From Enoplosus armatus (taxonomy: Eukaryota > Chordata > Actinopteri > Centrarchiformes > Enoplosidae), in assembly GCF_043641665.1 (NCBI RefSeq), contig NC_092180.1, positions 9,913,891 to 9,977,890 of the forward strand: a DNA stretch of 64,000 nucleotides, given 5' to 3'. The translations under genes and the position numbers were made by a program. Positions 37,921-49,795 of this stretch are shown here, piece by piece; the first letter of the stretch is position 1; the number at the start of each line of letters is the position of its first letter. A model generated the notes under the pieces. That model searched no databases and had not been told where the DNA came from. It was given only the letters and a program-made list of their open reading frames with translations.

Positions 37921-40857
37921 ATGGATTAACTCCCATTGTCTGTCATATAATCTACATGCCAATTAAGCATGATGTACATTTCTATCGCTTTGATTTCAAG
38001 TTCAACAATATAATCATGCTATTTTTAACCCTTTAAAGTATCATTGTCCTATTTCAGTCACTGTAGGTCTACAGCCAAACTATATTTTGTAGTAAGTGCC
38101 ACAAGAGGACAATAGCTACACTTGAACTACCATGCAAGTGCAAGTCACAGAATTTTCCACTAAATTTATTTTCCAATAAAGATTCTATCCACTGAAACAC
38201 TAGATGGCTTTTAATTTGAAATGGATACAGGAAGTGTTGAGTTTGAATTAGCAGCAAAATTCAATAACAAAGCTTTAACAGACCAAATGGGAACGGATCA
38301 AAAAACAAGGACGCTTCATTCTAAAATATGAGCAAACATACTTATGAAACAGAGGGAATTAGAAATAAATGCCTGTGTCTAGATTTGAGAACTTACAGTG
38401 GGTTAACTGTGGCTGTTGTTCACCTTTATGGCGTTGTAAACTAATCTTTGTGCCCTCAGTCTCTGACATAGTGTATGCAGTGAAGACTACCTCTTGGTTG
38501 GCCCTCTGGATAAAAAAGTTAATTGTAGTGTTACTGTATGCATGTCATCTATGTACTATCAACTGAACATTTTGTCTCAACAACATCATCAAGAAATTCG
38601 AGACAATTTCTTGTTCTGGAAAATAATTGTTCATTCAGATTCACATTGATCTCAAAAATATACGTTGGCAGCAACAATGTAACCACACTCACATTCTTTT
38701 ATAAATACAGTGTATTTATATACAGATGATATATATATGTATAACATAGGATAAGATCCTAGACATTGCTGCCCTGGTCTTATTTGTAATAGCTCCCTTA
38801 GACCCAGCAGAGCAGTCTGTGCTTGTTTGCTCAGGGGTCTCAGTGCTGTTGCCAGTCTGGCAATGTCAAACGACTGGCAACACTGTAATCACAGGCAATT
38901 GCTGTATATAACCAGACAGTACTGACCACTCATGACCAAACCTGTCACCAAAACCAAGAATAACAAGAATCTCCCAGAATATCACTTTGTAATCATTTCT
39001 CTGTGTCATGTAAGAGTCACCACTGCCTGTAAATGGAATTTTCCCCTTGAAATATTTTAAAACTGTGTTTGACTTATTCCTGTTGTGGAGGACAGATAGA
39101 GCAGACAGAGGGCTGTGGATGAATATTCGATGTATTAGCACCACGCAGTCAAGTAACACTATGCATGGACCCCCGAGGATGCTGGGAAAGGGATCGTCAG
39201 GATCAAAGGGAACGTGGAACACAGCAGAACGAGGGATCTCAGGGCTTAGGGGCTCATTAGGAATATTACAAAGGTAAGGCTGGGAATTAGCGCTGAGACA
39301 GTCTTAATACAAAACCCTGGAAAGGATGGCTTATACATGTTTTACTGGCATAGGTAGGGGATTTGGCTGTAGTTAAAAAGTACTGATCTCATGTCATTAT
39401 GCTCATAATGATCAATCTCACAGAGAGATGTTTCCTGACCTTGAATCATAAGTACTGTATATGGCTGAAGTGATTAATTATTATAAAGAAAGTAGAAATT
39501 AACCGATAAAATGTTACCTATTGTCTTTCTGTTTAGTTGTTGCTGAAGTTATCTAGCACAGCCTTTAACACACTGGGTGGTTTGTTAGTGTTCTATAGAT
39601 TTAGCACTGTCTATCACTGCACTGTCACTGTTGCTGTGGATGTTGAAAAGATCCCTGCCAGTATTGCATCTGCTGAATAAGAAAAATGTGATCTGATTTG
39701 TATAGATTGTCATTTTTATTTAATCCTATGTGAATTTTTATACTCCATTTATTGGACATTTCTCATTGTATTTTGTTGTAATGTATTATGTGTATTTGTA
39801 AAGCACTTTGTAAGTTCAGTTTTGGAAAGCTTTATATATGATAACGATAACTTACTCATATGGAGCCATGGCGCTGCCCACATTTTTAGATAAAAATGAT
39901 GCTTCCATAAACTTGTTTGTATTGAACATGGATAAATTTTGGCAGGAAAAGGGGGAACAAGCTTGGAGCGTGATGGGTAAAAGCCTATGGGGAGCATTCA
40001 CCTGCTGTTATTTGTGTACCATATGTTTTATTCGGTTTTGACTCCTTGTGGAATAAGTAACACCAAACAACTCTACCATCAGCCATTTTAGATAAAATAA
40101 TCCAACAAGTGGCATAAAGTTTTAACTTATTATGTAATAAACAGTATAGCTGCAGCCATAATGGAGGGCACGTTGGACTGGAGGTGCCAACCTGCCCTCC
40201 ATTCATGACTTATACATCTCCATAACCTGTTCCAATTTCATCCTTCTGGTTGGCCCTACAGAGCACTGTACACCAAAACAACCAGGCCACCACTATGACA
40301 GTTAAATACAGTTAAATTAGTCATATACTGTCAATAACCCTGTGACACTAAAACATCCTCTTACCTACAGATTATAAATAATGTGTTTACAGTTTACAAA
40401 AAAGTACACACATTGATTTAACATGTACAATTCATCTAACATTGTCAAAGATCCTGCATGTTGTATATATTATATACATGCATATACTGCACATATTCCA
40501 TGTATATAAAGTAATTACATCCATTCAATGTTTATACCTTTGCAATATTATTATATTGTATTTTTTAGTATTTGTTTACAATGTAGAAACACTTGACATG
40601 TGTCTTTGTATGTCTACTTCTATCCTCCTTTAACTTGTTCCTCTTAACTGTATTTAAGTACATTGAGAGCAACTTAAAACCACAGAAAATTCTGGTTCCA
40701 CTGAACCCACATAATTCCCCACACTCTTCAACTCTTGGTCAGTGAAAAAAACAGAAATCAATCTATCAATTAAACCAACCATTAGCAGAGTTTTAGATGA
40801 AGTGAGGATGGCAAGCCAGCTGTTCACATACCATGTTTCCTCTCCTTTGTTATGCAG

Positions 40858-40874
40858 TTGTGTGTGTGTGTGTC
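40858..40874. repeat. (TG)n microsatellite
   Basis: About eight TG units. Confidence 0.85.
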
Positions 40875-41965
40875 TGTTATAATGAGATCAGGCAGGTATT
40901 CATGGTGTCCATATGCACCGTCAACGCCCAGGAGCAAAACTCTACCGATGTATTTAGCATGTGCAAAAAGGAAAGATGGAGAGGGGTGAGACTACACCAC
41001 CATCTGGGCAGGGGTGTCAGAATCCAACAGAGGATGATGGAGAGCTTCATCCAGATACCTTGGGGGTTAGCAATAGAGGCAAAGCTCTCATTAACATCAA
41101 AGGTAATCAGATCCTGAAACATGAGTCTTTGGGACCCATGGCTGTGTTCATTTGTAATCAGGTGATGATGATTGAGTAAACCAAGGAGGCCAGGGGCGAA
41201 GCTTTGTTAAGCCATTCTGCATAATGTTTTTTTGACACAATACTGGATCATTTTGGTATTTTATACTGAGGAACAGGGATTAAACCAAAAATTAGCCAAA
41301 GATTAGTCATCCTCAATGCAGACTGTACAGAAACAACCTCTGCAGTTTTCACCATCCTAATTTTAAACTTTTTCTTTCCCACAAAACACTGAAAGTCTGT
41401 TGCTGTAGGATGTTCCCAGATTTATGTTCAGTGTCAAAATGCTGAATGCAATTTACATGAAAACAGAGGTAAACTCCAGTAACTGCAGTGCATTCTGTAG
41501 AATACGCCAAAGCATTTCACTCCCTTAAAGATACACAGAATGTTTCCGGTGCTCACTGCTTATTGTATACCTTCACTGACGTTTTATACTGCGTGGAGTT
41601 TTGTAGGGCTTTTCATATAAGATGGTTCAGTCATATGAACTTGCTCCTTGCTTTACCAGACCTTTGACTGCTACATTCTCTTCGCCAAGCATACAGACTT
41701 GGTCTACACAATAAACCAAATACAACTAGTCAAGCACACAATCACACACAGTCACACTGACACAAAGGTACACACACATTCCCTCACACTTTCATGAGGC
41801 ATTTGTAACAGTTCACCATAACAGCTGGAGGCTAGAATGAGAGAAACTGAGGGGAGAGATACTGTATCACTGTGAGTTGACATTCAAATTAACAATCTCA
41901 GCATGTGCTTTATTCAAGATAAGGCCTTAGTGATGTCTTTATTTGGAAAGATCAGAAACTCTTTT

Positions 41966-42220
41966 TTAAAGGAGTATTTTGATATTTTGGGAAATATATA
42001 TATTCACTTTCATGAAAAGAAATAGTTTGATGAGAAAATTAAAACCACACTCAGGTTTGTACGGTAAATATGAAACCACCGCCACCGCTTAGCTTAGTTT
42101 AGCATGAAGACTGGAAACGAGGAAATAGCTAGCCGGGCTCTGCCCAAAGGAAACAAAATCTGCTTACTGGCACCTCTAAAGATCTCTATACCGTTCGGAT
42201 TATAGTTTTTGTAATGGGAT
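41966..42220 (-). repeat. Family A teleost repeat, copy 3 (inverted)
   Basis: Starts with TTAAAGGAGTATTTTGATAT and TTTTGGGAAATATATA, then CGCTTAGCTTAGTTTAGCAT, GACTGGAAACGAGGAAATAG, CTAGCCGGGCTCTG and GGCACCTCTAAAG. These are the complements of the blocks in the copies at 10871 and 24817. It is the longest copy of the left part and shows both halves of the family in one piece. Confidence 0.75.
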
Positions 42221-43971
42221 TATTTAGATAGGTTCATGAAGGTTCACGTAAATACAGAGTCTTCAGAAAGTATAAAGAGCCGGAGTCATGACGTCAGGTT
42301 CTGGGCTATCCTCTGTTCGACTAGCTTGCTACTCAATGCAATCTCCCATTAAGAATTTCTTTTATCGTTATTTCTGAAAAACTGAAGCATGTTCCCGAGG
42401 ATTACTTTCCATATTCACATCCTGCATGAGTGTAGCGTTAGAGCAGTCAGCGCGTTTCAGGTACGTCTGCAGCGTGTGTCATCTAGAGATGCAGAGGCTC
42501 GCCTATTTTTTTGGCATGTCGCGTGCGTCTCTCAGCAAAAAGACTATGAGAATAATGTCTATAGTCATATTGACATCACACAGGCAACATTACACACATT
42601 TCACTACAGTTTCAATGTTTGGATTTGTTTGGATTCTTTTCATGTCTGTGACATATTCTACAGGTACAAACATGACTGTGGCACCTCGACTCGTCCATGG
42701 ACTCGCCTGTTTTTAGCATGTGAAGGTCTAGAAACCAGAAATATTAAATAAACAACGGTATTTGATTGTTTTTCAAGAAACAACCGTCTTCATCTAGACA
42801 TATGAAGCGAGTAACACAAAATACTGTTGAGACAGGTTCTTTTCCAAGGCAGGATTTTTTAATTAGCATTGTTTCAAATGTAAATGGGATTTTCCTGATT
42901 CTGCATGAAATACTGGAGGCATAGTTTTAGTTTTTCATAATACTCTACATCTTTTTATCTTGTGCCCACTGTTGTGTGGAAAGTAGAGGAGCAAGTCCCA
43001 TTGGCATCTGTTATTTAATTGTTAATGCTAAGCATAAGGTTATGTTACTTGTGTTCCATGTTGGCCTCACTCTCCTTGTTAACATGGGTCCCAGGGTACA
43101 TTTTGTTACAGTGCTGCATGATTCATCAGTGCAGTCAGGGTCAGGCGATATATGCACTGTATTTCTCAGGCGTGAAACCAAACACTTAAGACCTCTGTCA
43201 GGAGAATACTGGAGCAGTTGACACTGTTCCTGGGTTGCCTAATGATATCTGTATCACAATGCTACAGCTCCTTATATTTATAAATTACTTTATCCAATTA
43301 ACATTCCTGGAAACTGCAGAGATCAGCATTATTGTAGCTTGTATTTCATATAAAAGGTTGACAATTTAAAAAACTTGAAAGTTGAGGTTGGGTTCATGCC
43401 CATGTTGGTTCAATAGTGAAATCAAACAACCAAGTATATCTCTCGATCTATACTTTTTACCAATCTATGAAATAAAAAAGACTTTGAAAGCTAACTGAGT
43501 GACTATATTGAATACACTAAAGAATTGTATAAAACCAAAAGCAACCCTAGATTTCCAGTAATTAAAAGTTACAAGCAGATTTTTATCATATACAGGGACA
43601 CCTCTCTCTTCCCCCTGACATATAATAAATAGGAGAAGTCTCTCAACATTTAAGCATGGAATAAACAAAAAAGAACATATACAGTTTACAATTAAACTGA
43701 ACTGACATATTACACCTATATGTATAATGGTTTTCTGTGTTGCACAATACGGCAACAAAATTGAAGCTAATGACAAGGCATCCCTCAAACATTTCCCTGT
43801 ACTCTGAAAACATATCACTCATGTGAGCAAGGCCTTACACCCGACTAGAGTTAACTAGTAATAGCTGATAGCCTGATAATCTGAGGTGTTTAGCAGTAGT
43901 TAAACAACTGCAGTTAAACAGTTAAAATCATTTTTACAGATAATTCATGGACACACAATACTGATACTAAT
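42221..43971. other. Non-coding DNA; weak promoter-like motifs only
   Basis: Contains a perfect TGACGTCA at 42289, a TATAAAG at 42271 and a strong donor-like CAG/GTACGT at 42460, discussed as a finding. The overlapping 120- and 96-codon frames at 42389-42751 have no recognisable domain. The remainder, to the LINE at 43972, shows nothing. Confidence 0.45.
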
Positions 43972-45290
43972 TTGATAATGATACAAACTTCAAGGACTGC
44001 CTTCTTTCACCTCCGTAACATTGCAAAAATCAGGAAGATCCTGTCTCAAACAGATGCAGAAAAATTAATCCATGCATTTGTCAGGTCTAGGCTGGATTAT
44101 TGCAATTCCTTATTATCAGTCTGTCCCAATAAGTCCCTGAGGACTCTTCAGCGGATCCAGAATGCTGCGGCACGTGTACTGACAGGAACCAGGAAAAGAG
44201 ATCATATTTCTCCTGTATTAGCTTCGCTGCACTGGCTCCCTGTAAAATCTAGAATATAGTTGAAAATCCTTCTCCTGACTTACAAAGCTCTTACTGGCCA
44301 GGCACCATCATATCTTAAAGAGCTATTACCCCACTAGAGAACTGCGCTCCCAGAATGCAGGGTTGCTTGTGGTTCCTAGAGTCTCCAAAAGCAGAACAGG
44401 AGCCAGAGCCTTCAGCTATCAAGCTCCTCTCCTGTGGAATCGGCTCCCAGTTTGGGTCCGGGAGGCAGACACACTCTCTACTTTTAAGAGTAGGCTTAAA
44501 ACTTTGCTTTTTGATAACGCTTATAGTTAGGGCTGGCTCAGGCCTGCCTGGACCAGCCCCTAGTATTGCTGCTATACGCCTAGGCTGCTGGGGGACTTCC
44601 CATGATGCACTGAGCTTTCCTCCTCTCCCTCTCCATCTTTACACATTCATCACCCTCCAATGCATGTTACAAACTTTATATCTTCCCCGGAGTTTCTTTG
44701 TGCTTTGTCGTCTTGCAGGTTCCTGTGGATCGTGGTCCTGGTACGCCTGGGTGCTGCTGCCAAGGGCCTGCCTGACTCTCATCACTACAGTTATTACGTT
44801 TAGTCGTAGTTCTGTTACTATTAAAGCTGTTACTGCTATTATTAATCTCAGCTATTATTACAGATGTAACTACTATTATCAGTCATATTTCCATTATTAT
44901 TATAATTATAGCTGCTATTTCTACTGCTAGTGCTGCCATACATCTCTGCCTGTCTGTCTGTCGGTCTGTCTGTCTGTGTCTCTACGTCTATCTCTCTCTC
45001 TCTCTCTTTCTCCCTCCTTCTCTATGTCTCTCTCTCTCTCAAACCCAACCGGTCAAAGCAGATGACCGCCCACCTAGAGTCTGGTTCTGCTCGAGGTTTC
45101 TGCCTCTTAAAAGGAAGTTTTTCCTTGCCACTGTCGCCAAAGTGCTTGCTCATGGTGGGAACTGTTGGGTCTCTGTAATAACATTATAAAGAGTCGGTCT
45201 AGACCTGCTCTATTTGTAAAGTGTCATAAGATGACTTTTGTTGTGATTTGGCGCTATATAAATAAAATTGAATTGAACTGAATTGAATTA
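43972..45290 (+). mobile_element. 5'-truncated LINE (L2/CR1 group), C-terminal ORF remnant plus 3' UTR
   Basis: From 43972 to a TAG at 44257 the frame carries the post-RT region: RTAFFHLRNIAKIRKILSQT, SRLDYCNSLLSVCPNKSLRT, IQNAAARVLTGTRKRDHISP and LASLHWLPV. After the stop, family-like sequence continues (LKILLLTYKALTGQAPSYL, then pieces through about 44530) with frameshifts. The 3' UTR includes an ATT/TTA-rich stretch, TCTG and CT runs (44950-45040), the block CGAGGTTTCTGCCTCTTAAA, and ends GGCGCTATATAAATAAAATT with ATTGA-type tail repeats, a hallmark of these elements in teleosts. The longer frame at 44355-44930 is a chance reading of UTR. No target duplication was identified. Confidence 0.85.
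44950..45040. repeat. TCTG and CT simple repeats inside the LINE 3' UTR
   Basis: Imperfect TGTC units followed by CT runs; part of the surrounding LINE. Confidence 0.8.
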
Positions 45291-45502
45291 ATTTGTCCAA
45301 AAGAATAAGGAAAATAACCCATAACCCCTTTCATTTTGTGCTCTTTAGAGTCTGTTGGAAACATACACATTTTTGTCAAATAAATTACTGATACTAGATC
45401 TATTGAATCAACAGAATATTTTCTTTCATTCATTAGTATCATATCGAATCACAATTTGCCTCAAGGAACTTTATTACCTATGCAGCATACAACACCCTCT
45501 GT

Positions 45503-45510
45503 CCTTAGAC
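45503..45510 (+). repeat. Left target-site duplication CCTTAGAC
   Basis: Identical to 45883-45890; 8 bp as expected for hAT insertions. Confidence 0.85.
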
Positions 45511-45882
45511 CAGTGATACTCAATTTACGGCCTGCAGGCCAGGCTATCAGCGATCTGCAGTGCAGTGCGCAGAAGCAGTGACATCTGCGAAAAGTTCATG
45601 TACACCTGACCTGTACAGAGCACGTGGGAGAAGTTTGCAGAAGACAGCTGTTTGTGTTCTGTGTGAAACTAAAAGTCAACTTTGACTTATTATTTTAACC
45701 CAAACCATGATCTTTTCCTAAACCTAACCAAACTGCGACCATTTCACAACATTAACCACGTGTTAGAAAGGCTTTCTGGCAGAAAGGCCTGAGGCCTATT
45801 CATGTTTTTTTTATTAACAGGCCCCTGGCCTTCTGTCATTTTGCAAAAGTGGCCCCCGGGCAAAGCAGGTTGAGTACCCCTG
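45511..45882. mobile_element. Non-autonomous hAT-like element, 372 bp
   Basis: The left end CAGTGATACTCAATTTACGG and the complement of the right end, CAGGGGTACTCAACCTGC, are imperfect inverted repeats sharing CAG and TACTCAA. The element is flanked on both sides by CCTTAGAC. Ends of the CAG...TACTCAA type and an 8-bp duplication are diagnostic of hAT. It encodes no transposase and would need one in trans; the hAT relic at 28-29 kb belongs to a different-looking lineage. Part of the interior is shared with 61660-61890. Confidence 0.85.
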
Positions 45883-45890
45883 CCTTAGAC
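45883..45890 (+). repeat. Right target-site duplication CCTTAGAC
   Basis: Identical to 45503-45510. Confidence 0.85.
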
Positions 45891-46336
45891 CCTTGATTAG
45901 AATGAGAAAACTCCCCCAAAAAGCAACAGACGAGGGATCCCTCTCCCAGGGCGAACAGACAATATATATGGTGTGCACAGAACAGATTCACAGCAGAATA
46001 GTATATACAAAACAAAACATAAGTGGAGATGATGGATCCAGGAGGACAGTTGAGCAGCTTCAGATGTCACCCTTTAAGTAGGATCTGAGCCCTACCACCT
46101 CCTCTCCACCATAGAAACTTGGAAAGAGGACAGGCCACACAAACACACAGAGAAGGAGAGAGAGCCATGACAACATGCAAGCTAGGAAGAGAGGGAGAGA
46201 AAAGGAAAGGCTGAATCTCCTGGGGGACGAAGATCCAGATCAACGACGGAATGAGGCACCAACAGCCAGGAAAGACAGAGGCGATGGAGGTGATGGTCCA
46301 GCACAGAGAAGCCTGAGAGGACTTAGCTATACTTAT

Positions 46337-46482
46337 ACAGGCGGCATGGTGGTGCAGTATGGCAGCTCGGTCGCCATCGGTGTGTGAATGTGTGAGTGAA
46401 TGGGGGAATGAGACTTAGCTGTAAAGCGCTTTGTGAACCGTGAAGGTTGAAAAGTGCTGTATATATTGAGATCATTTACCAT
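46337..46482 (+). repeat. Teleost interspersed repeat fragment, class unknown
   Basis: Contains GGCGGCATGGTGGTGCAGTA, CCATCGGTGTGTGAATGTGT, GTGAATGGGGGAATG, GTAAAGCGCTTTGTGAACCG and AAAAGTGCTGTATATATTGA, ending ATCATTTACCAT. This series ('cggcatggtggtgcag ... gtaaagcgcttt ... gctatataaa ... catttacca') is a common teleost pattern. The centre seems shortened compared with the pattern I remember. Confidence 0.6.
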
Positions 46483-46734
46483 GTAACTTTGCATTGATCC
46501 CAACCCGAGAACCAGCTTGATATCCTGTGTAAGTTTCCGACATGGCATGTCACTGAATTTTCTTGCTAAAGTTATGCTTCACATGTTGTACAAAGATCCC
46601 AATAAAAACTGGCTCATCTTCTTTTTGTGTGTAAATAACAATAATATCATTAAATAGTTACTCACGCTTTTATTTCATCATGTCTGTATCACTGCAATTC
46701 ACTATACACTTGAATGAGAAGACACAACCTGACC

Positions 46735-47110
46735 AGACTTTAAAAACTACAGCACACTGCGGCCAAAATCCTTACTACTACAAAGAGGGAGCAGATCACA
46801 CGTATTTTAGCTGCACTGGCTCCAGCTACAGTTCAGGGTTGATTTTAAGATTCTACTATTCATGTTTAACACACTGGCTGGTCTGGCTCCTAGCTATATT
46901 ACTGAGCTTTTAAGTCCCTACGAGCCTATAGTTGCTGCCTGAGATCATCGGGAAGGTCACTCTTAGCTGTACCCAAATCTAATTTGAAAACTCAGGGTGA
47001 CCTTCCTTTCGCTATTAAGGCTGCAAAGCTTTGGAATGACCTCCCTGAGGAGAACAGGTTTCACTAACAAGTTTTAAATCTCTCCTTCAAACTTTAGACT
47101 TGCTTTGTCT
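46735..47110 (+). mobile_element. Decayed LINE remnant, C-terminal ORF region
   Basis: Pieces in different frames match the end of a LINE ORF: KTTAHCGQNPYYYKEGADH with an LAALAPATVQG-like reading, then CLRSSGRSLLAVPKSNLKTQ and GDLPFAIKAAKLWNDLPEEN (about 46930-47060). The conserved LAVPKS...FAIKAAKLWNDLPEE stretch is characteristic of the region after the reverse transcriptase in fish LINEs of the L2/CR1 group. It is more degraded than the copies at 43972 and 60030. The 3' end is not clearly delimited. Confidence 0.7.
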
Positions 47111-49651
47111 TAACCTACTTACACGTACATTACTTACAACTGCTACATTAATAGTCATATATATTGGTTATTATCAGGTGTCCCACTGGTCCAAGACACA
47201 TACTACAGTATGTAGCTGCAACGTCTCCAGTTTCCCCACTTATCACTCTCTACATTTAACTCTAAAATAAACGTAATGTCCTATAAATAATGTTATGAAA
47301 AAAAATCTCCAACAAGCATAAATAACACAAAGAGGAGGCTTGGAATAGCAGCTACTCAGTGTTTTAAGATTGGCGCTCTTGGTACCACAGTGGCCTGAGA
47401 GGGAGAAAAAGAGATATGTATGTTTATGTGTACATGATGCACCCTGCACAAATTCACAAATTTGTGGACACCTCAATCATCCCTCTTTTGAAATCACAGT
47501 CATTGGGTCAGTAATCTCCTTGCTTTCCCCACTGTGTTTGTATTGCTCCTCTTCAAGGGGGGTACAGTTTTGACACCCTTCAGTGATAAAAAAAAATAAA
47601 AAATCTGTAATACATTTTGGCAAGGCAATTAATATTGCAACAGGAGAAGCAGTTTCAGAGGTCCATCAAAAAATGCACTTAATAATTAATCCTGAAAGCT
47701 AAGTTCAAAACTGTTACTGCTCAGTGAGTGAGTAGCCAGATTCGGACCATAAGAGATATGCACTGTAAGTGTGTTTGGATTAATGGATAACTTACCTGCA
47801 AAATCATAATAAAATTACGATAAAACTTCAACAAAAATAGATGAATGGATGATGTATGGTGGAATTATAAGGTTTAAATGTTACAAAAATACAAGTGAAT
47901 GTTTTATCTGTTCTGCATAAGTATGTCGAATGTATTTGATCACTGATATGGCCCTAAATATATGCACTAAAACATAATTGTTTACATTTTCACACAGTTG
48001 TAAATCAAAAACCCCTAGCCAGCTTTCACAGAGATCTTCTATATATCATCCCAAAAGAACAGCTCAGGGTTTCAGTTTCATGGTTTAATGAACTTTCGCT
48101 TTTTGCCAAATGACAATTGTACTTTACTTATTTTGACGGAGCATTATGTTTGTTCAGGCAGGACAGAGACATCATGTGTTGCTAATTTACCAGCTGATCA
48201 GTACACAAACCTCAATCCATTCAAAAAACATTCTTGCTACACCAACTGCTGCACACTCTATTGCTTGTTAAAGCTTTATCTCCACCTACCCAGCCTCCAC
48301 CTGTGCCAGCATATCTACTTGAGCCTAAGGTAGCTCTTAAAGTGATAACACAGCACAGTGTTGCTACCCTGCTGCTGCTCATTATGCCCCTGCTATACCA
48401 CCAGCATGGTTGCTGGATAAGCAGGGAACAGCTTAATGTAGAGCAATGAATGCCTAACTGCATCATCCTTTGTTGTGGTTTATCTTGCGATTAGAGTGTT
48501 CATGACGGAACAATGTTTGGTGGCATATTTCTTTTTCAAATTAAACAGTGTTTCTGCCATGCAAAATTAGTCACTAAATTTCTCCAGCATTTATTCGCTA
48601 TGCAGCACTGCTAGCAACAAGCTAATATTTTTCTGCACGGTCTGAGCCCTATTCTTTTGTGAGGCCTTATTTGAATTCAGATATGTGAAAAGAAGAGTGC
48701 AGTGATTCCCATGCCGCATCTGGAATCAAACTGTTTAGGCCCACTGACTTCCACTAGCTTTGCTAAGAAATGATACAATTAGCATTATATGGTTTCTTTC
48801 ATGCATGAATTTTAAAGACTGGCAGTGGCACTTTTTTTTTTTACCACGTAAGCATGCTGCTTTGCAAAACTCAGGCAGGTACACATTTTTGTTGTCTGCT
48901 ACTGTTGATGTACAGTATATGCAGCTAAATGCACTCTGTCCTAGCATCTGTGTCTGTATGCTTCATCTAGCCTCTTACTCCTGAAGCACTCAACAGACGA
49001 TAGCTATTTGCTCCTTCTCGCCTCTGTGAACACAGGGTGTATATAACTTTCATGCGGGCAAATTGCTCTTTACTGGTAATGTTGAAACAACATGCAATGA
49101 ACTGCATCGTAGCGCATCGTAGTCAAATTCATATTCTGACATACTTTATGAGTTAAAATACTGTGCTAATGTAATGGGTTATCAGCTACCCAAGTTTGTC
49201 AAGATGAACAAAGTAAATGGAGTACGCAGTAAATGTTACAGTTAGTATACAAAGTATAAAAATCTTTATGTTTTAACTACTACTACTGTTTACTTACTTA
49301 CTATTTATTGTAAGATGTAAACCAAAAAAAAAAAGTACATTACTGTGGCTTTTTGCAATGGAATACTCTTTGTTGTTATAGTGTAAGTTTAAAACATAGA
49401 AATTTGTAGTTTATTTACTGTTAATGCGTAATTTCCAGTAGTGTAACATACTAATAGTTATTAGAAATTAAACTATGTACATAGAATACAATTCAATTTT
49501 CTGTGATACAAATTTTCAACAACTTCTCCAAACTTGCTGTCAGGTCAGCCAGAGTAGAAACAGGGTTCCTTCCAAAAATAATCTTCCAAATAATACTCAC
49601 CATTACACACCAGATGGATCAATGTTCGAGCAAACATTACCACCATAATCA

Positions 49652-49741
49652 ATATCAGCGCTCGGCTTACTCTATAGACGCTATAGAGTCTATAGATTAT
49701 TAGACTCTATAGACTCTATAGAGTAAGCCAAGTGCTGATAT
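49652..49741. repeat. 90-bp hairpin, arms of about 41 bp
   Basis: The left arm (ATATCAGCGCTCGGCTTACT...) and the complement of the right arm (ATATCAGCACTTGGCTTACT...) pair over about 41 positions with four mismatches, around a loop at about 49694-49699. Inside the arms CTATAG and TCTATAGA motifs repeat. No terminal duplication is obvious. Confidence 0.9.
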
Positions 49742-49795
49742 AGAATTGTATATATTACTTCTGAAGCAATATATACATAGATATATACAATTCTA
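49741..49795. repeat. Second adjacent hairpin, perfect 15-bp arms
   Basis: TAGAATTGTATATAT at 49741-49755 is perfectly complementary to ATATATACAATTCTA at 49781-49795, with a 25-bp loop. It begins at the base where the preceding hairpin ends. Confidence 0.9.

Larger units (their letters stand above)
35602..41965. other. Mostly non-coding DNA, no gene seen
   Basis: No convincing exon. Two GC-richer patches, near 39090-39277 (ending AAAG/GTAAGG, a good donor) and 40900-41110 (ending AAAG/GTAATC), have open frames but no recognisable protein. A GGGTTAGGGTTAGGG fragment lies at 36792. A probable repeat at 37500-37920 is listed separately. Confidence 0.5.
45440..46335 (-). mobile_element. Inverted LINE-like 3' tail, split by a later insertion
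   Basis: The outer parts read AATCACAATTTGCCTCAAGG, CAGCATACAACACCCTCTGT and CCTTAGAC on the left, and after the insertion CCTTGATTAGAATGAGAAAA, ACTCCCCCAAAAAGC and GAGGGATCCCTCTCCCAGGG on the right. This order is familiar from the complement of teleost LINE 3' regions ending in a 'gatttggcgctatataaa' motif. The two halves join seamlessly when the 372-bp element at 45511 and one copy of its 8-bp duplication are removed. The right boundary is approximate; the class assignment is inference. Confidence 0.55.

Noticed and set aside
39047..39277. Open frame ending at a good splice donor (AAAG/GTAAGG)
   Set aside because: No acceptor of quality upstream, no protein family recognised, and an equally open minus-strand frame overlaps it.
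40833..41180. Cluster of overlapping frames on both strands with balanced composition
   Set aside because: No recognisable protein in any frame; it begins in a TG microsatellite. Could be a conserved non-coding stretch but nothing supports a gene.
42389..42751. 120- and 96-codon overlapping frames
   Set aside because: No domain, no homologous pattern and two competing frames; better treated as chance, apart from the motifs reported as a finding.
44355..44930. 191-codon open frame, the second longest in the window
   Set aside because: It overlaps the frameshifted tail and 3' UTR of the LINE at 43972 in a different frame; the translation ends in Tyr-rich low complexity from ATT/TAT repeats.
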